Positions 25,744 to 37,170 are shown, numbered from the stretch's first letter. The stretch: DNA of 64,000 nt from Micromonospora narathiwatensis (GCF_900089605.1 NZ_LT594324.1:6324001-6388000), one strand, 5' to 3'. The notes: a model not told the origin generated them from the sequence alone. Numbers and translations are program-made.

Positions 25744-26433
25744 ATGAGAGCCCGGGTACTGGTGGTCGACGACGACCCCGCGCTCGCCGAGATGCTCGGC
25801 ATCGTGCTGCGTAGCGAGGGCTTCGTGCCCTCCTTCGTCGCGGACGGGGAACGGGCGCTGGCCGCGTTCCGCGAGAGCCGGCCCGACATCGTCCTGCTCG
25901 ACCTGATGCTGCCCGGTATGAGCGGAATCGACGTGGCCCGGGCGATCCGGGGCGAGTCCGGCGTGCCGATCGTCATGCTGACCGCCAAGAGCGACACGGT
26001 CGACGTGGTGCTCGGGCTGGAGTCCGGGGCCGACGACTACGTGGTGAAGCCGTTCAAGCCAAAGGAGCTGGTGGCCCGGATGCGGGCCCGGCTGCGCCGG
26101 GGCGAGGACGTGGCGCCCGAGCTGCTCACCATTGGCCCGCCGGGCAACCAGATCTCGATCGACGTGCCGGCCCACACCGTCAGCCGGGACGGCGAGGAGG
26201 TGAAGCTGACTCCGCTGGAGTTCGACCTGCTGGTCGCGCTCGCCCGCAAGCCGCGTCAGGTCTTCACCCGCGAGGTGCTGCTGGAGCAGGTCTGGGGCTA
26301 CCGGCACGCCGCCGACACCCGCCTGGTGAACGTGCACGTCCAGCGGCTGCGCGCCAAGATCGAGCCGGACCCGGAGCGACCCGAAATCATCCTCACCGTG
26401 CGTGGCGTGGGCTACAAGGCGGGTACGGGATAG
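25744..26433 (+). CDS. mtrA: Response regulator MtrA
   Basis: 229 residues from ATG. OmpR/PhoB-type regulator: receiver domain with D9/D10/D11 acidic cluster, phospho-acceptor D53 (IVLLDLMLPG) and K102 (VVKPFKP), then a winged-helix DNA-binding domain (LTPLEFDLLVALARKPRQVFTREVLLEQVWGY, LVNVHVQRLRAKIE). The sequence is close to mycobacterial MtrA. It controls cell-wall, division and developmental genes with MtrB and LpqB. The 214 bases before it separate it from the divergent membrane-protein operon and should hold promoters for both. Confidence 0.97.
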   Translation: MRARVLVVDDDPALAEMLGIVLRSEGFVPSFVADGERALAAFRESRPDIVLLDLMLPGMSGIDVARAIRGESGVPIVMLTAKSDTVDVVLGLESGADDYVVKPFKPKELVARMRARLRRGEDVAPELLTIGPPGNQISIDVPAHTVSRDGEEVKLTPLEFDLLVALARKPRQVFTREVLLEQVWGYRHAADTRLVNVHVQRLRAKIEPDPERPEIILTVRGVGYKAGTG

Positions 26434-26437
26434 CCTG

Positions 26438-28198
26438 GTGGTCACTGTGGTGACCTCCCCGCCCCCCGGCTCGCCGAGCACCGCGTCCCGCTGGCTACGC
26501 GCGGCGCGGGCGTTGTGGCGTGCCCTCACCGGTTGGGCGGCCGGGGTGGCCGCCGGCATGCACGGGGCCTGGCGGCGGTCGCTCCAGCTTCGTGTGGTGA
26601 CCATCACGCTGGTGGCCTCCAGCCTGCTCGTCGGCGGGTTCGCCTATCTGATTGCTGACAAGATCACCAGCATCCTGCTGGAGAACGCCGAGACCGACGT
26701 CCTGCAGCGGCTGCAGAACGGCAGCGAGTACGCCTCGAAGCAGTTCAACCTCTACAGCCGGGCGGAGGAGGCCCAGCTTCAGGACACCATCGACGGCACG
26801 GTGAACTACCTGGCCGGTGGTGACCCGACGCAGACCAACGGCGTGGTGGTGGCGATCACCGGGGACAACACCAACAGGGCCGTCGCGCCGCGTACCTCAC
26901 CGGAGGTCGAGGTAGGCCCGCTGATCGGCTCGGAGCTGCGAGCCTCGGTCGCCGCCGGCAACGTGGCCCACCAGATCCGCACCGGGGTCCTGGGGGATCA
27001 ACGCACCAAATACCTCGTGTACGGCTCGCCAGTGCCGACCCAGTTCGGGCAGTTGGAGCTCTACTACCTCGTGCCGCTGGCCCGGCAGGACGCCACCGCC
27101 GCCGACGCCCGGGCCACCGTGGTCGCCACCGGCACCGCTCTGGTCATCCTGCTCGGCCTGCTCGCCGCCCTGGTCACCCGGCTGGTGGTGACCCCGGTAC
27201 GGGTGGCCGCCCGGACCGCCCAGCGGCTCTCCGCCGGGCTGCTCGACCAGCGGATGGCAGTCAATGGCGAGGACGACCTGGCCCTGCTGGCCGCCTCGTT
27301 CAACCAGATGGCGACCAACCTGCAACGGCAGATCCTCCGGCTGGAGGAGATGTCCCGGTTGCAGCGCCGGTTCACCTCGGACGTCTCGCACGAGCTGCGT
27401 ACGCCGTTGACCACGGTCCGGATGGCCGCCGACCTGATCTTCGCCGAGCGTGACGGGTTCGACCCGGCGGTGGCCCGCAGCGCCGAGCTGCTCCAGGCCG
27501 AGTTGGACCGGTTCGAGGAGCTGCTCACCGACCTGCTGGAGATCAGCCGCTTCGACGCCGGCTTCGCGATGCTGGACGCCGAGCCGACCGACCTGGTGCC
27601 GGTGGTGCACCGGGTGACCGAGCGGCTGGCCGGGCTGGCCGAGCGGGTGGGGGTGACCATCGAGCTGGACGTGCCGGACCCGCCGGTGATCGCCGAGGTG
27701 GACCCGCGCCGGGTCGAACGGGTGCTGCGCAACCTGGTCGGCAACGCGGTCGAGCACGGCGAGGGCAGGCCGGTGCGGATCACCCTGGGGATGGACGAGA
27801 GCGCGGTGGCGGTCACCGTGCGGGACCACGGCGTGGGGCTCAAGCCGGGCGAGGAGAAGCTGGTGTTCAACCGGTTCTGGCGGGCCGACCCGTCCCGGGC
27901 CCGGCAGACCGGCGGCACGGGCCTCGGACTGTCCATCAGCCTGGAGGACGCCCGGCTGCACGGCGGTTGGCTGGAGGCGTGGGGCGCGCCCGGGCAGGGT
28001 GCCCAGTTCCGGCTGACCCTGCCGGCGCGGGCCGGCGACCGGCTGACGACCTCGCCGTTGCGGCTGGTGCCGGCCGACGCCCCGTTGCCGTTCGGTGGCC
28101 CCCGGGACGGTGGCTTGCTGGCCATCGGGCCGGGCACCGCGGGGGCGTTGGCCATCGGTCCGGTCGAGGACCCCACCCGGGCGGAGGTGGCGCCGTGA
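26438..28198 (+). CDS. mtrB: Sensor histidine kinase MtrB
   Basis: 586 residues from the GTG at 26438, four bases after mtrA; GTGs at 26447 and 26450 are alternatives. TM1 near residue 55 (VVTITLVASSLLVGGFAYLIA), an extracytoplasmic sensor domain (~80-220), TM2 (ARATVVATGTALVILLGLLAALVTRLVV), HAMP, the HisKA box with phosphorylated H318 (SDVSHELRTPLTTVRMAAD), and HATPase with N (NLVGNAVEH), G1 (DHGVGL) and G2 (GGTGLGLSI) boxes. Phosphorylates MtrA. Ends in GTGA, whose GTG opens the first repeat-encoded mini-ORF before lpqB. Confidence 0.97.
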   Translation: MVTVVTSPPPGSPSTASRWLRAARALWRALTGWAAGVAAGMHGAWRRSLQLRVVTITLVASSLLVGGFAYLIADKITSILLENAETDVLQRLQNGSEYASKQFNLYSRAEEAQLQDTIDGTVNYLAGGDPTQTNGVVVAITGDNTNRAVAPRTSPEVEVGPLIGSELRASVAAGNVAHQIRTGVLGDQRTKYLVYGSPVPTQFGQLELYYLVPLARQDATAADARATVVATGTALVILLGLLAALVTRLVVTPVRVAARTAQRLSAGLLDQRMAVNGEDDLALLAASFNQMATNLQRQILRLEEMSRLQRRFTSDVSHELRTPLTTVRMAADLIFAERDGFDPAVARSAELLQAELDRFEELLTDLLEISRFDAGFAMLDAEPTDLVPVVHRVTERLAGLAERVGVTIELDVPDPPVIAEVDPRRVERVLRNLVGNAVEHGEGRPVRITLGMDESAVAVTVRDHGVGLKPGEEKLVFNRFWRADPSRARQTGGTGLGLSISLEDARLHGGWLEAWGAPGQGAQFRLTLPARAGDRLTTSPLRLVPADAPLPFGGPRDGGLLAIGPGTAGALAIGPVEDPTRAEVAP

Positions 28199-28301
28199 GC
28201 GCGAGGAGTGAGCCGGGGTTGCGAGCCCCGCAGTCGCGAGCCGAGGTGGCGCCGTGAGCGCGAGGAGTGAGCCGGGGTTGCGAGCCCCGCAGTCGCGAGC
28301 C
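28184..28301 (+). repeat. Perfect 59-bp tandem duplication at the mtrB/lpqB junction
   Basis: Copies 28184-28242 and 28243-28301 are identical over 59 bases; a third partial copy (GAGGTGACGCCGTGA) ends at 28319. Each copy carries GCCGTGAGC, so the mtrB stop overlaps a GTG (28195) opening a 20-codon mini-ORF beginning MSARSEPGLR; its TGA overlaps a second GTG (28254), opening a 21-codon mini-ORF, whose TGA (28317-28319) overlaps the lpqB GTG (28316). The chain mtrB - mini1 - mini2 - lpqB is thus joined by GTGA overlaps throughout. Confidence 0.9.
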
Positions 28302-28315
28302 AGCGAGGTGACGCC

Positions 28316-30118
28316 GTGAGGCGTGGGGTGGCGGCGCTGCTGGCCGGGGTGCTCCTGCCCGCCGGGTTGGCCGGCTGCGGCATCCCCCACGAGACCGAGG
28401 TGCAGGTGGATGGCCGCCCCTCGCGGGCGGCCGAGGCCGGCGCGCTCAACGGCACCGGCGCAGAGCCGCCCAGCCAGGCGGCCAGCAGCGAGCCCGCGCA
28501 GTTCATCCGCAACTACCTCTCCGCGGCCGCCGGCGAGCGCGAGCAGGCGTACGCCCGGGCCAAGAAGTTCATCGCGCCGGAGTCCCAGAACCTGCTGAAG
28601 GAAAAACCGCAGAGCAGCGAGGTCGAGCTGACCGTGGTCCGGCTGCGGGAGGAGCCGGTGGTCAGCCCGCCGAGCAACGACCCCTTCAGCGAGGTCACGG
28701 TGACAGTGCAGCAGGTCGGGGTGCTGCGCGCCGACGGCACCCTGGCGCCGCCGGTGGAGATCCAGACCAAGTACGTGTTCCATCTCCGCTCGGCCGACGC
28801 CGGCGGCACCGGGCTGTTCATCACCGACCCGCCGAAGGTGCTGCTGCTCAGCGACACCGCCCTGCGCAGGTTCTACGGCACGCACACCATCTACTTCTGG
28901 AACTCCGACCAGACCCGGCTGGTGCCCGACCAGCGGTATCTGCCGTCGACGGTGCCCACCGAGCGCCGGGTCACCGAGGTGGTCAAGTGGCTCGCCGGCG
29001 GCCCGCCCGACTGGCTCGCGCAGGGGGTGACCCGGCTGCCCGCCGGCACCACGCCGATCAACAACGCCACCGGGGCGGACGACCACTGGGAGGTCAACCT
29101 GACCATGCCCGGTGCGACCGAATTCCGGCTGGCCCGCCTCGCCACCCAGCTCGCGTGGTCGTTGCAGGATTTCACCGGCGAGCTTCAGCTCAAGATCCAG
29201 AACCAGAACCGGCGCACCGTCGACCTCAAGCAGGCGCGGGACGAATTCGCGCTGTACCCCCCACCCGGGGCTCCTGAGCGCTTCTGCGTCTACGACGGCG
29301 TGATCCACCCGGTTTCCGTCGCCGGTGAGACGTCCGGTCCGGTCCCGCTGTCGGAGAAGTTCAACAAGGGCGTCGTCTCGGCGGCGCTCAACCGCGTCGG
29401 CGACGAGGTGCTCGCGGCGCTGGTGGTCACCCGGTCGGACCGGCGGCAGCGGCTCATGGTCGGTTCCGACCCGGCTCCGGTCACCCTGCTCAACGGTAGC
29501 GGGGAGTGGTACGGCTCGATCGGCCGCCCGACCTGGCTCCGCTCGCTGGACCAGGATCATCCGACCGGTCTGGTGGTGGCCGACGGAGGGCTCTACCGGT
29601 TCGACGGCATGGCCGCGATGACCCCGATATCGCTGGGCGTCCCGGGCAAGGTCAGCGCGGTCGCCAGTTCCTTCGACGGGCACCGGATCGCGCTGATCAT
29701 CGGTGGCGAGCTCTACGTGGCGCCGTTGAGCGTCGACGGGAACGCGGTCACGGTGAACCAGCCCCGCCGGCTGGCCACCCTGCTCACCGGGCTCACCGTG
29801 GTCGACTGGTACGCGGCGAACGAGCTGGTCTTCGCCGGCAACGAGGCGGGCCGGCCCGCGATCTACCAGACCACCGTCGACGGGGGGCTGGAGGCCCCGC
29901 TGAAGCAGCGGATCGGCGCCGAGGTGACCGAGCTGGCCGCGTACCCGGGCGGCACGGTCGGCGCGCCGCCCCCCGTCATGTACGAGACGAACAAGGCGGC
30001 CTTCCGGAACGACCCGTTCGAGATCATCAAGCGGGAGCAGGTGCTGGACCTGCCAGAACCGTCGGCGTCGCCAGGCGTCCGGTCACCCAACCCCACCGCA
30101 CCCTTCTTCCTCTACTGA
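28316..30118 (+). CDS. lpqB: Lipoprotein LpqB (MtrAB accessory, GerMN + beta-propeller)
   Basis: 600 residues from GTG. Lipobox LAGC near residue 21 after a short hydrophobic signal (VAALLAGVLLPAG). Residues ~55-300 contain the GerMN-type domain (AAGEREQAYARAKKFIAP, FYGTHTIYFWNSDQTRLVPDQRYLP, VTEVVKWLAGGPPDWLAQGVTRLPAGT), ~320-570 the LpqB beta-propeller domain (VGDEVLAALVVTRSDRRQRLMVG, LDQDHPTGLVVADGGLYRFDG, LTVVDWYAANELVFAGN). Exported, anchored in the membrane, and known in actinobacteria to interact with the MtrB extracellular domain. Gene order mtrA-mtrB-lpqB is conserved. Confidence 0.96.
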   Translation: MRRGVAALLAGVLLPAGLAGCGIPHETEVQVDGRPSRAAEAGALNGTGAEPPSQAASSEPAQFIRNYLSAAAGEREQAYARAKKFIAPESQNLLKEKPQSSEVELTVVRLREEPVVSPPSNDPFSEVTVTVQQVGVLRADGTLAPPVEIQTKYVFHLRSADAGGTGLFITDPPKVLLLSDTALRRFYGTHTIYFWNSDQTRLVPDQRYLPSTVPTERRVTEVVKWLAGGPPDWLAQGVTRLPAGTTPINNATGADDHWEVNLTMPGATEFRLARLATQLAWSLQDFTGELQLKIQNQNRRTVDLKQARDEFALYPPPGAPERFCVYDGVIHPVSVAGETSGPVPLSEKFNKGVVSAALNRVGDEVLAALVVTRSDRRQRLMVGSDPAPVTLLNGSGEWYGSIGRPTWLRSLDQDHPTGLVVADGGLYRFDGMAAMTPISLGVPGKVSAVASSFDGHRIALIIGGELYVAPLSVDGNAVTVNQPRRLATLLTGLTVVDWYAANELVFAGNEAGRPAIYQTTVDGGLEAPLKQRIGAEVTELAAYPGGTVGAPPPVMYETNKAAFRNDPFEIIKREQVLDLPEPSASPGVRSPNPTAPFFLY

Positions 30119-30125
30119 GGCGCCG

Positions 30126-30827
30126 GTGCGGGGGCTGGGCGGACTCTGGTCGGATCTGACGGATCTGGTGCTGCCGGCCGGGTGCGCCGGTTGTGCCGAG
30201 CGGGTCCCGGGCCTGACCCACGGCTTCTGCCCGCGCTGCGTCGGTGAGCTGGAGGCGCTGCGGCCCGCGCCGACCCGCCCCACCCCGGCCCCGCCCGACC
30301 TGCCGCCCTGCGTCGCTCTCGGGCCGTACGGGGGCGCGCTGCGGGAGGGGCTGCTGGCGTACAAGGAGCGGGGCCGGCACGGGTTGGCCCGGCCGCTGGG
30401 GGCGTTGCTCGCCGAGGTGGTGGCCGCGGCGGTGGGACCGGCCCGGTCGGTGAACCTGGTGCCGGTGCCGGACACCGCGCGGGCGGCGCGGGCCCGTTAC
30501 GGCGACCATCTGGGCCGGTTGACCCGCCACGCGGCGGGCCGGCTGCGGGCGGCCGGCTGGTCGGTACGCGTGCTGCGGCCGTTGCGGGCGCTGCCCCGGC
30601 CGGACTCGGTGGTGTTGGACAGCGCCGGGCGGGCCGCTGCGGCCGAGGCGGCGTTCCGGCTGCGCGGGGCCGACGGGGTCCCGGTGGCCGGGCCGGTGGT
30701 GTTGCTCGACGACATCGTCACCACCGGGGCGACGTTGGCGGCGGTGAGCCGCATCTTGCGCTCTGTGGGAATGACGCCAAAGGCCGCGGCGGTGCTCGCC
30801 GCAACGCAAAAGCGACCCTTGCGGTGA
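30126..30827 (+). CDS. ComF-family phosphoribosyltransferase-like protein
   Basis: 233 residues from GTG, seven bases after lpqB. N-terminal double zinc-ribbon cysteines (LPAGCAGCAERVPGLTHGFCPRCVGEL) and a C-terminal type I PRTase fold with the PRPP loop VVLLDDIVTTGATLAAV. Homologues are linked with DNA uptake (ComFC), but in non-competent actinomycetes the role is unknown. Same position as Rv3242c in M. tuberculosis, between lpqB and the ribosome hibernation factor gene. Confidence 0.92.
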   Translation: MRGLGGLWSDLTDLVLPAGCAGCAERVPGLTHGFCPRCVGELEALRPAPTRPTPAPPDLPPCVALGPYGGALREGLLAYKERGRHGLARPLGALLAEVVAAAVGPARSVNLVPVPDTARAARARYGDHLGRLTRHAAGRLRAAGWSVRVLRPLRALPRPDSVVLDSAGRAAAAEAAFRLRGADGVPVAGPVVLLDDIVTTGATLAAVSRILRSVGMTPKAAAVLAATQKRPLR

Positions 30828-30835
30828 CGCTTCGT

Positions 30836-30860
30836 GTTTCCGTTTCACCCCTTGGTGTAT
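30836..30860 (+). promoter_or_regulatory. Possible SigB-type stress promoter upstream of hpf
   Basis: GTTTC (30836-30840), a 14-base spacer and GTGTAT (30855-30860) fit the GNTTN-N14-16-GGGTAY pattern known for actinobacterial SigB/SigF-group promoters. It lies about 215 bases before the hpf start. The rest of the 248-base gap shows no gene. Confidence 0.35.
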
Positions 30861-31075
30861 GAGCTGTGGGAGTTCGAGGGCAGTTTCGACAACGAGGGGT
30901 GACTGCCGAGGGAACAGGAGTTAGCGTTCTTGTGTCGGGGGTAGGAGTTTTTCCAGCCACTCCCGGCGTGGGAAGGGAGGCGTAGCCGTACCAACCGGTC
31001 GACGCCGAGCGGGATGCTCCCAGTGGCGCGTCGGCCGAGGACCGGATCAACGACCGTCCGAACAAGGGAGGTCAC

Positions 31076-31759
31076 GTGGACATCGTGGTCAAGGGCCGTA
31101 ACGTCGAGGTGCCGGACCATTACCGGGTGCACGTAGCAGAAAAGCTCGCGAAGATCGAACGCTACGACCACAAACTCATTCGCGTGGACGTCGAGTTGTT
31201 CCACGAGCGCAATCCGCGCCAGGCCGATCACTGTCAGCGGGTGGAGATAACCTGCGTGTCGCGGGGCCCGGTGGTCCGGGCCGAGGCATGCACGAGTGAT
31301 TTCTACAGCGCGCTGGACGCGGCCATCGCCAAGCTGGACACCCGGTTCCGCCGGGCGGCCGACCGGCGTCGGGTGCATCGCGGGCGGCACGCGCCGCTCT
31401 CCGTCTCCGCCGCCACCGCCGGCCTGCCGGTCGTCGACCTCGACGGTCCGGGGCTGGCCGCGCTGAACGGCGCGCGTTCGGCCACCGCGGTCGCCGAACG
31501 ACCGGACGAGGCCACCCTGGTCGCCGAACGACCGGACGATGGCGGCGACGAGGTGTACGACGACGACCAGCCGTGGCACATCGCCCGCGCGAAGGTGCAC
31601 CCGGCGGAGCCGATGACCGTCGACGACGCGCTGTTCCAGATGGAACTGGTCGGCCACGACTTCTACCTGTTCCAGGACAAGGAGTCCGGCCGCCCGAGCG
31701 TGGTCTACCGCCGGCACGCCTACGACTACGGGATCATCTCGCTCGACACCACGTTCTGA
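31076..31759 (+). CDS. hpf: Long-form ribosome hibernation promoting factor (HPF/RaiA)
   Basis: 227 residues from GTG with GGGAGG five bases upstream. N-terminal S30AE domain (~1-105; MDIVVKGRNVEVPDHYRVHVAEKLAKIERY, DFYSALDAAIAKLDTRFRRAADRRRVHRG) binds the 30S decoding centre; the C-terminal ~55 residues (IARAKVHPAEPMTVDDALFQMELVGHDFYLFQDKESGRPSVVYRRHAYDYGIISL) is the dimerisation domain for 100S ribosomes. The linker has a duplicated VAERPD encoded by a near-perfect 20-base direct repeat (about 31490 and 31519). The 3' end overlaps the convergent GNAT gene by 34 bases. Confidence 0.95.
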   Translation: MDIVVKGRNVEVPDHYRVHVAEKLAKIERYDHKLIRVDVELFHERNPRQADHCQRVEITCVSRGPVVRAEACTSDFYSALDAAIAKLDTRFRRAADRRRVHRGRHAPLSVSAATAGLPVVDLDGPGLAALNGARSATAVAERPDEATLVAERPDDGGDEVYDDDQPWHIARAKVHPAEPMTVDDALFQMELVGHDFYLFQDKESGRPSVVYRRHAYDYGIISLDTTF

Positions 31760-32907
31760 CCACGAGTGCCAGGGGCCCCGCTGACGCGGGGCCCCTGCCC
31801 ACCCGGCAGGTCCGACGCGAGCAGGCCGAAGAGGACCGAGTCGGTGCGGGTGCCGTCCGGGCCGGGGCGCCGGCCGCGCAGCAGCCCCTCACGCCGGAAG
31901 CCGATCTTCTCCAGCACCCGCTGGGCGGCGACGTTCTCGGGGCGGGTGCCGGCCCAGAGCCGGGCCAGGCCGATGTCGAACGCCCAACCGGCGACGAGCC
32001 GCATCGCCCGGGTGGTCAGCCCCCGGCCGCGCGCCTCGGGCAGCATGCTGCAACCGAGCATGGCCTGGCCGGTGGCCGGCTCGTCGTACACCAGCGCACA
32101 GCCTCCGGCCGTCGTGCCGGACGCCGCGTGCAGGATCACGAGGTCGGCCGAGCGGCCGGCCAGCCAGTGGCTCTCCGCCAGACGGCAGCGTCGCTCGATC
32201 GACTCCCGGGTCGGTGGGACCGGCGGCACCCGGTTCGCCACCACCTCGGGCAGGGTGTGCAGCCGGTGCAGCGCGTCCGTGTCGCCGGGGGCGACCCGGC
32301 GCAGGGTCACCACGCCGTCGGTGAGCCGACCGTCCGGCAGGTCGGGCAGCGGCCGGTCGGCCGGACCGGGCGGGTCGTCGGCGAGGCGTACCCAGGCGAT
32401 CAGGTCGTGCCGGCCACCTCCTCGGCTCGGGTTGGCCGACCGGCGTACCCCCTCGTGCCGGAAGCCGGCGGCCAGGGCGACCCGCTGGCTGGCGGTGTTC
32501 TCCTCGTTGGTGAGCAGTTCCAGGCGGGCGCAGCCGGCGGCGAAGGCGTGCTCCGCGAGGGCGCGGGTGGCCGCGGTGGCCACGCCCCGACCGCGCGCCC
32601 ACGGCGCCACCCAGTAGCCGATCTCCCATTGGTCGCGGGTCGGCACCGGTTGGCTGAGGCCGATGCTGCCGAGCAGCCGGTCGGTGGCGGGGTCCGCGAT
32701 CGCGTACGCGGCGCCGCCGGTGGCCCAGGCCGCGGGCGCGCCCTCAGTGATCCACCACCGGGCGCTCTCCTCGGTGTACGGGTCCGGCAGGCCGGAGATG
32801 CCCCGCTGGGTGACCGGATCCGCGCAGCCGGCCACGGTGTCCGCGACGTCGTCGAGGTGGGACGGCCGCAGCCGCACCCCGTACGCCTCGATCGTCTTCG
32901 GCGTCAC
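31726..32907 (-). CDS. Tandem GNAT acetyltransferase (two GNAT domains)
   Basis: 393 residues from the GTG at 32907, overlapping the upstream GNAT gene's stop by four bases. Two RimJ/RimL-type GNAT domains: the first (~1-170) has acetyl-CoA motif A GYWVAPWARGRGVATAATRAL and LELLTNEENTASQRVALAAGF, the second (~190-370) has GCSMLPEARGRGLTTRAMRLVAGWAF and LWAGTRPENVAAQRVLEKIGFRREG. Targets may be N-terminal or small amino groups. The last ~25 codons run through the hpf terminator hairpin and into hpf itself, so the tail is probably an appendage. Confidence 0.88.
   Translation of the reverse strand: MTPKTIEAYGVRLRPSHLDDVADTVAGCADPVTQRGISGLPDPYTEESARWWITEGAPAAWATGGAAYAIADPATDRLLGSIGLSQPVPTRDQWEIGYWVAPWARGRGVATAATRALAEHAFAAGCARLELLTNEENTASQRVALAAGFRHEGVRRSANPSRGGGRHDLIAWVRLADDPPGPADRPLPDLPDGRLTDGVVTLRRVAPGDTDALHRLHTLPEVVANRVPPVPPTRESIERRCRLAESHWLAGRSADLVILHAASGTTAGGCALVYDEPATGQAMLGCSMLPEARGRGLTTRAMRLVAGWAFDIGLARLWAGTRPENVAAQRVLEKIGFRREGLLRGRRPGPDGTRTDSVLFGLLASDLPGGQGPRVSGAPGTRGQNVVSSEMIP
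31770..31797. terminator. Terminator hairpin after hpf, inside the convergent GNAT gene
   Basis: Perfect 12-base stem CAGGGGCCCCGC / GCGGGGCCCCTG with loop TGAC. It lies just after the hpf stop and within the 3' coding part of the convergent GNAT gene, so it may serve hpf mainly. Confidence 0.8.
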
Positions 32908-34070
32908 GCCAGGTCCTCGGGGAGCAGCGCGCCCACCCAGACGTCCTGTCGTTCGGCCCGGTGTTGGACGCCGCCGCGGAGGGTGCCCTCGACGACGAAT
33001 CCCGCCTTCTCGGCCGCCCGGCGGGAGGCGGTGTTGCCCACGTTGGCCCGCCACTCGATCCGGGCCAGGCCGAGCGTGGTGAACCCCCAGGCGCAGAGCG
33101 CGGTCAGCGCGGCCGGCAGGTAGCCCCGGCCCCGGGCGGACGGCGCGGTCATGAAACCCACGTCGGCGACCAGTGGGTCGCTGGGCGAGATGCGCAGGTC
33201 GATCGAGGCGACGTAGCGACCGTCGGGGTCCGCGACGGCGTAGGAGGCGCCGGTGCCCCGGGCCCAGGCCGCCTGGGTCACGTCCCGCAGGAAGCCCTCG
33301 GCGTGTTCCCGGTGGTAGGGGTGCGGCACGGTGGTCCAGCGCACGGTCTGCTCGTCCTGGCAGGTGGCCACGACCGCGTCCAGGTCGCGCTCCTCCATCG
33401 GCCGCAGCCGCAGTTCCGTGGTGCCGCTGGTGGCGAACAGGACGGGCTGTGGGCGGCCGAACACGGCGGCCCGGCGGGCCGCCAGGGTGTCCGGGCCGGC
33501 GGGACCCGGTTCGTCGGGCGCGGGCACCTCGCCGGGGAGCAGCGAGCCGAGCCAGCCCTCCCGGCGTCCGCCGACCGCCGGCTGGGCGAGCCGCAGTTCG
33601 CCCTCGATCCGGAAGCCGGCGCGGAGCGCGACCAGCCGGGAGGCGTGGTTGCCGATCTCGGCCTGCCAGATCAGGCGACGCAACTTGGCAACGTCGAAGG
33701 CCCAGCGGGCGATCGCCCGGGTGGCCCGGACCGCGACGCCCCGGCCCCGCGCCCACGGCGCGGTCCAGTAGCCGATCTCCGCGCTGCCCAGGCCGGGGTC
33801 GATCGAGACCAGCCCGCAGGAGGCCAGCAGTTCGCCGGTCGCGGCGTCGCACACCGCGAACTCCGCCCCGCTGCCGTTTGCCCAGGCCGCGGGGCTGCTC
33901 CCGGTGACGAAGTCGACTGCGTGTTCGGGCCGGTACGGGCGGGGTACGGTGGTCCAGCGCTGGATGTCCGGGTCCTGGCAGGCGCGGTGGACCGCGTCGG
34001 CGTCCTCCGCCCGCCAGGGTCGTAGCAGCAGTCCGTCTTCGATGATCTCCACGGGCTCCACCCGAGCCAT
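32904..34070 (-). CDS. Tandem GNAT acetyltransferase (two GNAT domains)
   Basis: 388 residues from ATG. Two GNAT domains: ~10-175 with EIGYWTAPWARGRGVAVRATRAIARWAF and AEIGNHASRLVALRAGFRIEGELR; ~215-385 with DVGFMTAPSARGRGYLPAALTALCAWGF and RANVGNTASRRAAEKAGFVVEGTLRGG. Both repeats share the motif TTVPxPYxxEHA, pointing to an internal duplication. An AACGAT hexamer eight bases before the ATG suggests a leaderless transcript. With the overlapping downstream gene, four GNAT domains are encoded in one operon. Confidence 0.88.
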   Translation of the reverse strand: MARVEPVEIIEDGLLLRPWRAEDADAVHRACQDPDIQRWTTVPRPYRPEHAVDFVTGSSPAAWANGSGAEFAVCDAATGELLASCGLVSIDPGLGSAEIGYWTAPWARGRGVAVRATRAIARWAFDVAKLRRLIWQAEIGNHASRLVALRAGFRIEGELRLAQPAVGGRREGWLGSLLPGEVPAPDEPGPAGPDTLAARRAAVFGRPQPVLFATSGTTELRLRPMEERDLDAVVATCQDEQTVRWTTVPHPYHREHAEGFLRDVTQAAWARGTGASYAVADPDGRYVASIDLRISPSDPLVADVGFMTAPSARGRGYLPAALTALCAWGFTTLGLARIEWRANVGNTASRRAAEKAGFVVEGTLRGGVQHRAERQDVWVGALLPEDLA

Positions 34071-34169
34071 CGTGCCGGATCGTTCGCGATGGGCGTAACC
34101 CGATTAGCGCCAGCCGCCGCGCCGGAAGGGTGTTATGTCGGGTTCATCGGGCCGGACCGCCGGCACCAC

Positions 34170-34199
34170 TGACCATCACCCCGATGGAGCGCCTACGAT
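34170..34199 (+). promoter_or_regulatory. Candidate secA promoter
   Basis: TGACCA (34170-34175), an 18-base spacer and TACGAT (34194-34199) resemble a housekeeping promoter. The secA GTG follows at 34231 with AGGGGAG about ten bases before it. Confidence 0.45.
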
Positions 34200-34230
34200 G
34201 GTTCGAGACCGTCTAGGGGAGCGTTGATCC

Positions 34231-37149
<2,919 letters not shown>

Positions 37150-37170
37150 CCCCACCCGCACCAGCGACGA

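Noticed and set aside
26897..29683. 928-codon open frame on the minus strand opposite mtrB and lpqB
   Set aside because: It is the antisense frame of two well-supported genes; in GC-rich DNA such long shadow frames are expected. Its composition (His, Gln, Arg, Gly) is typical of a shadow.
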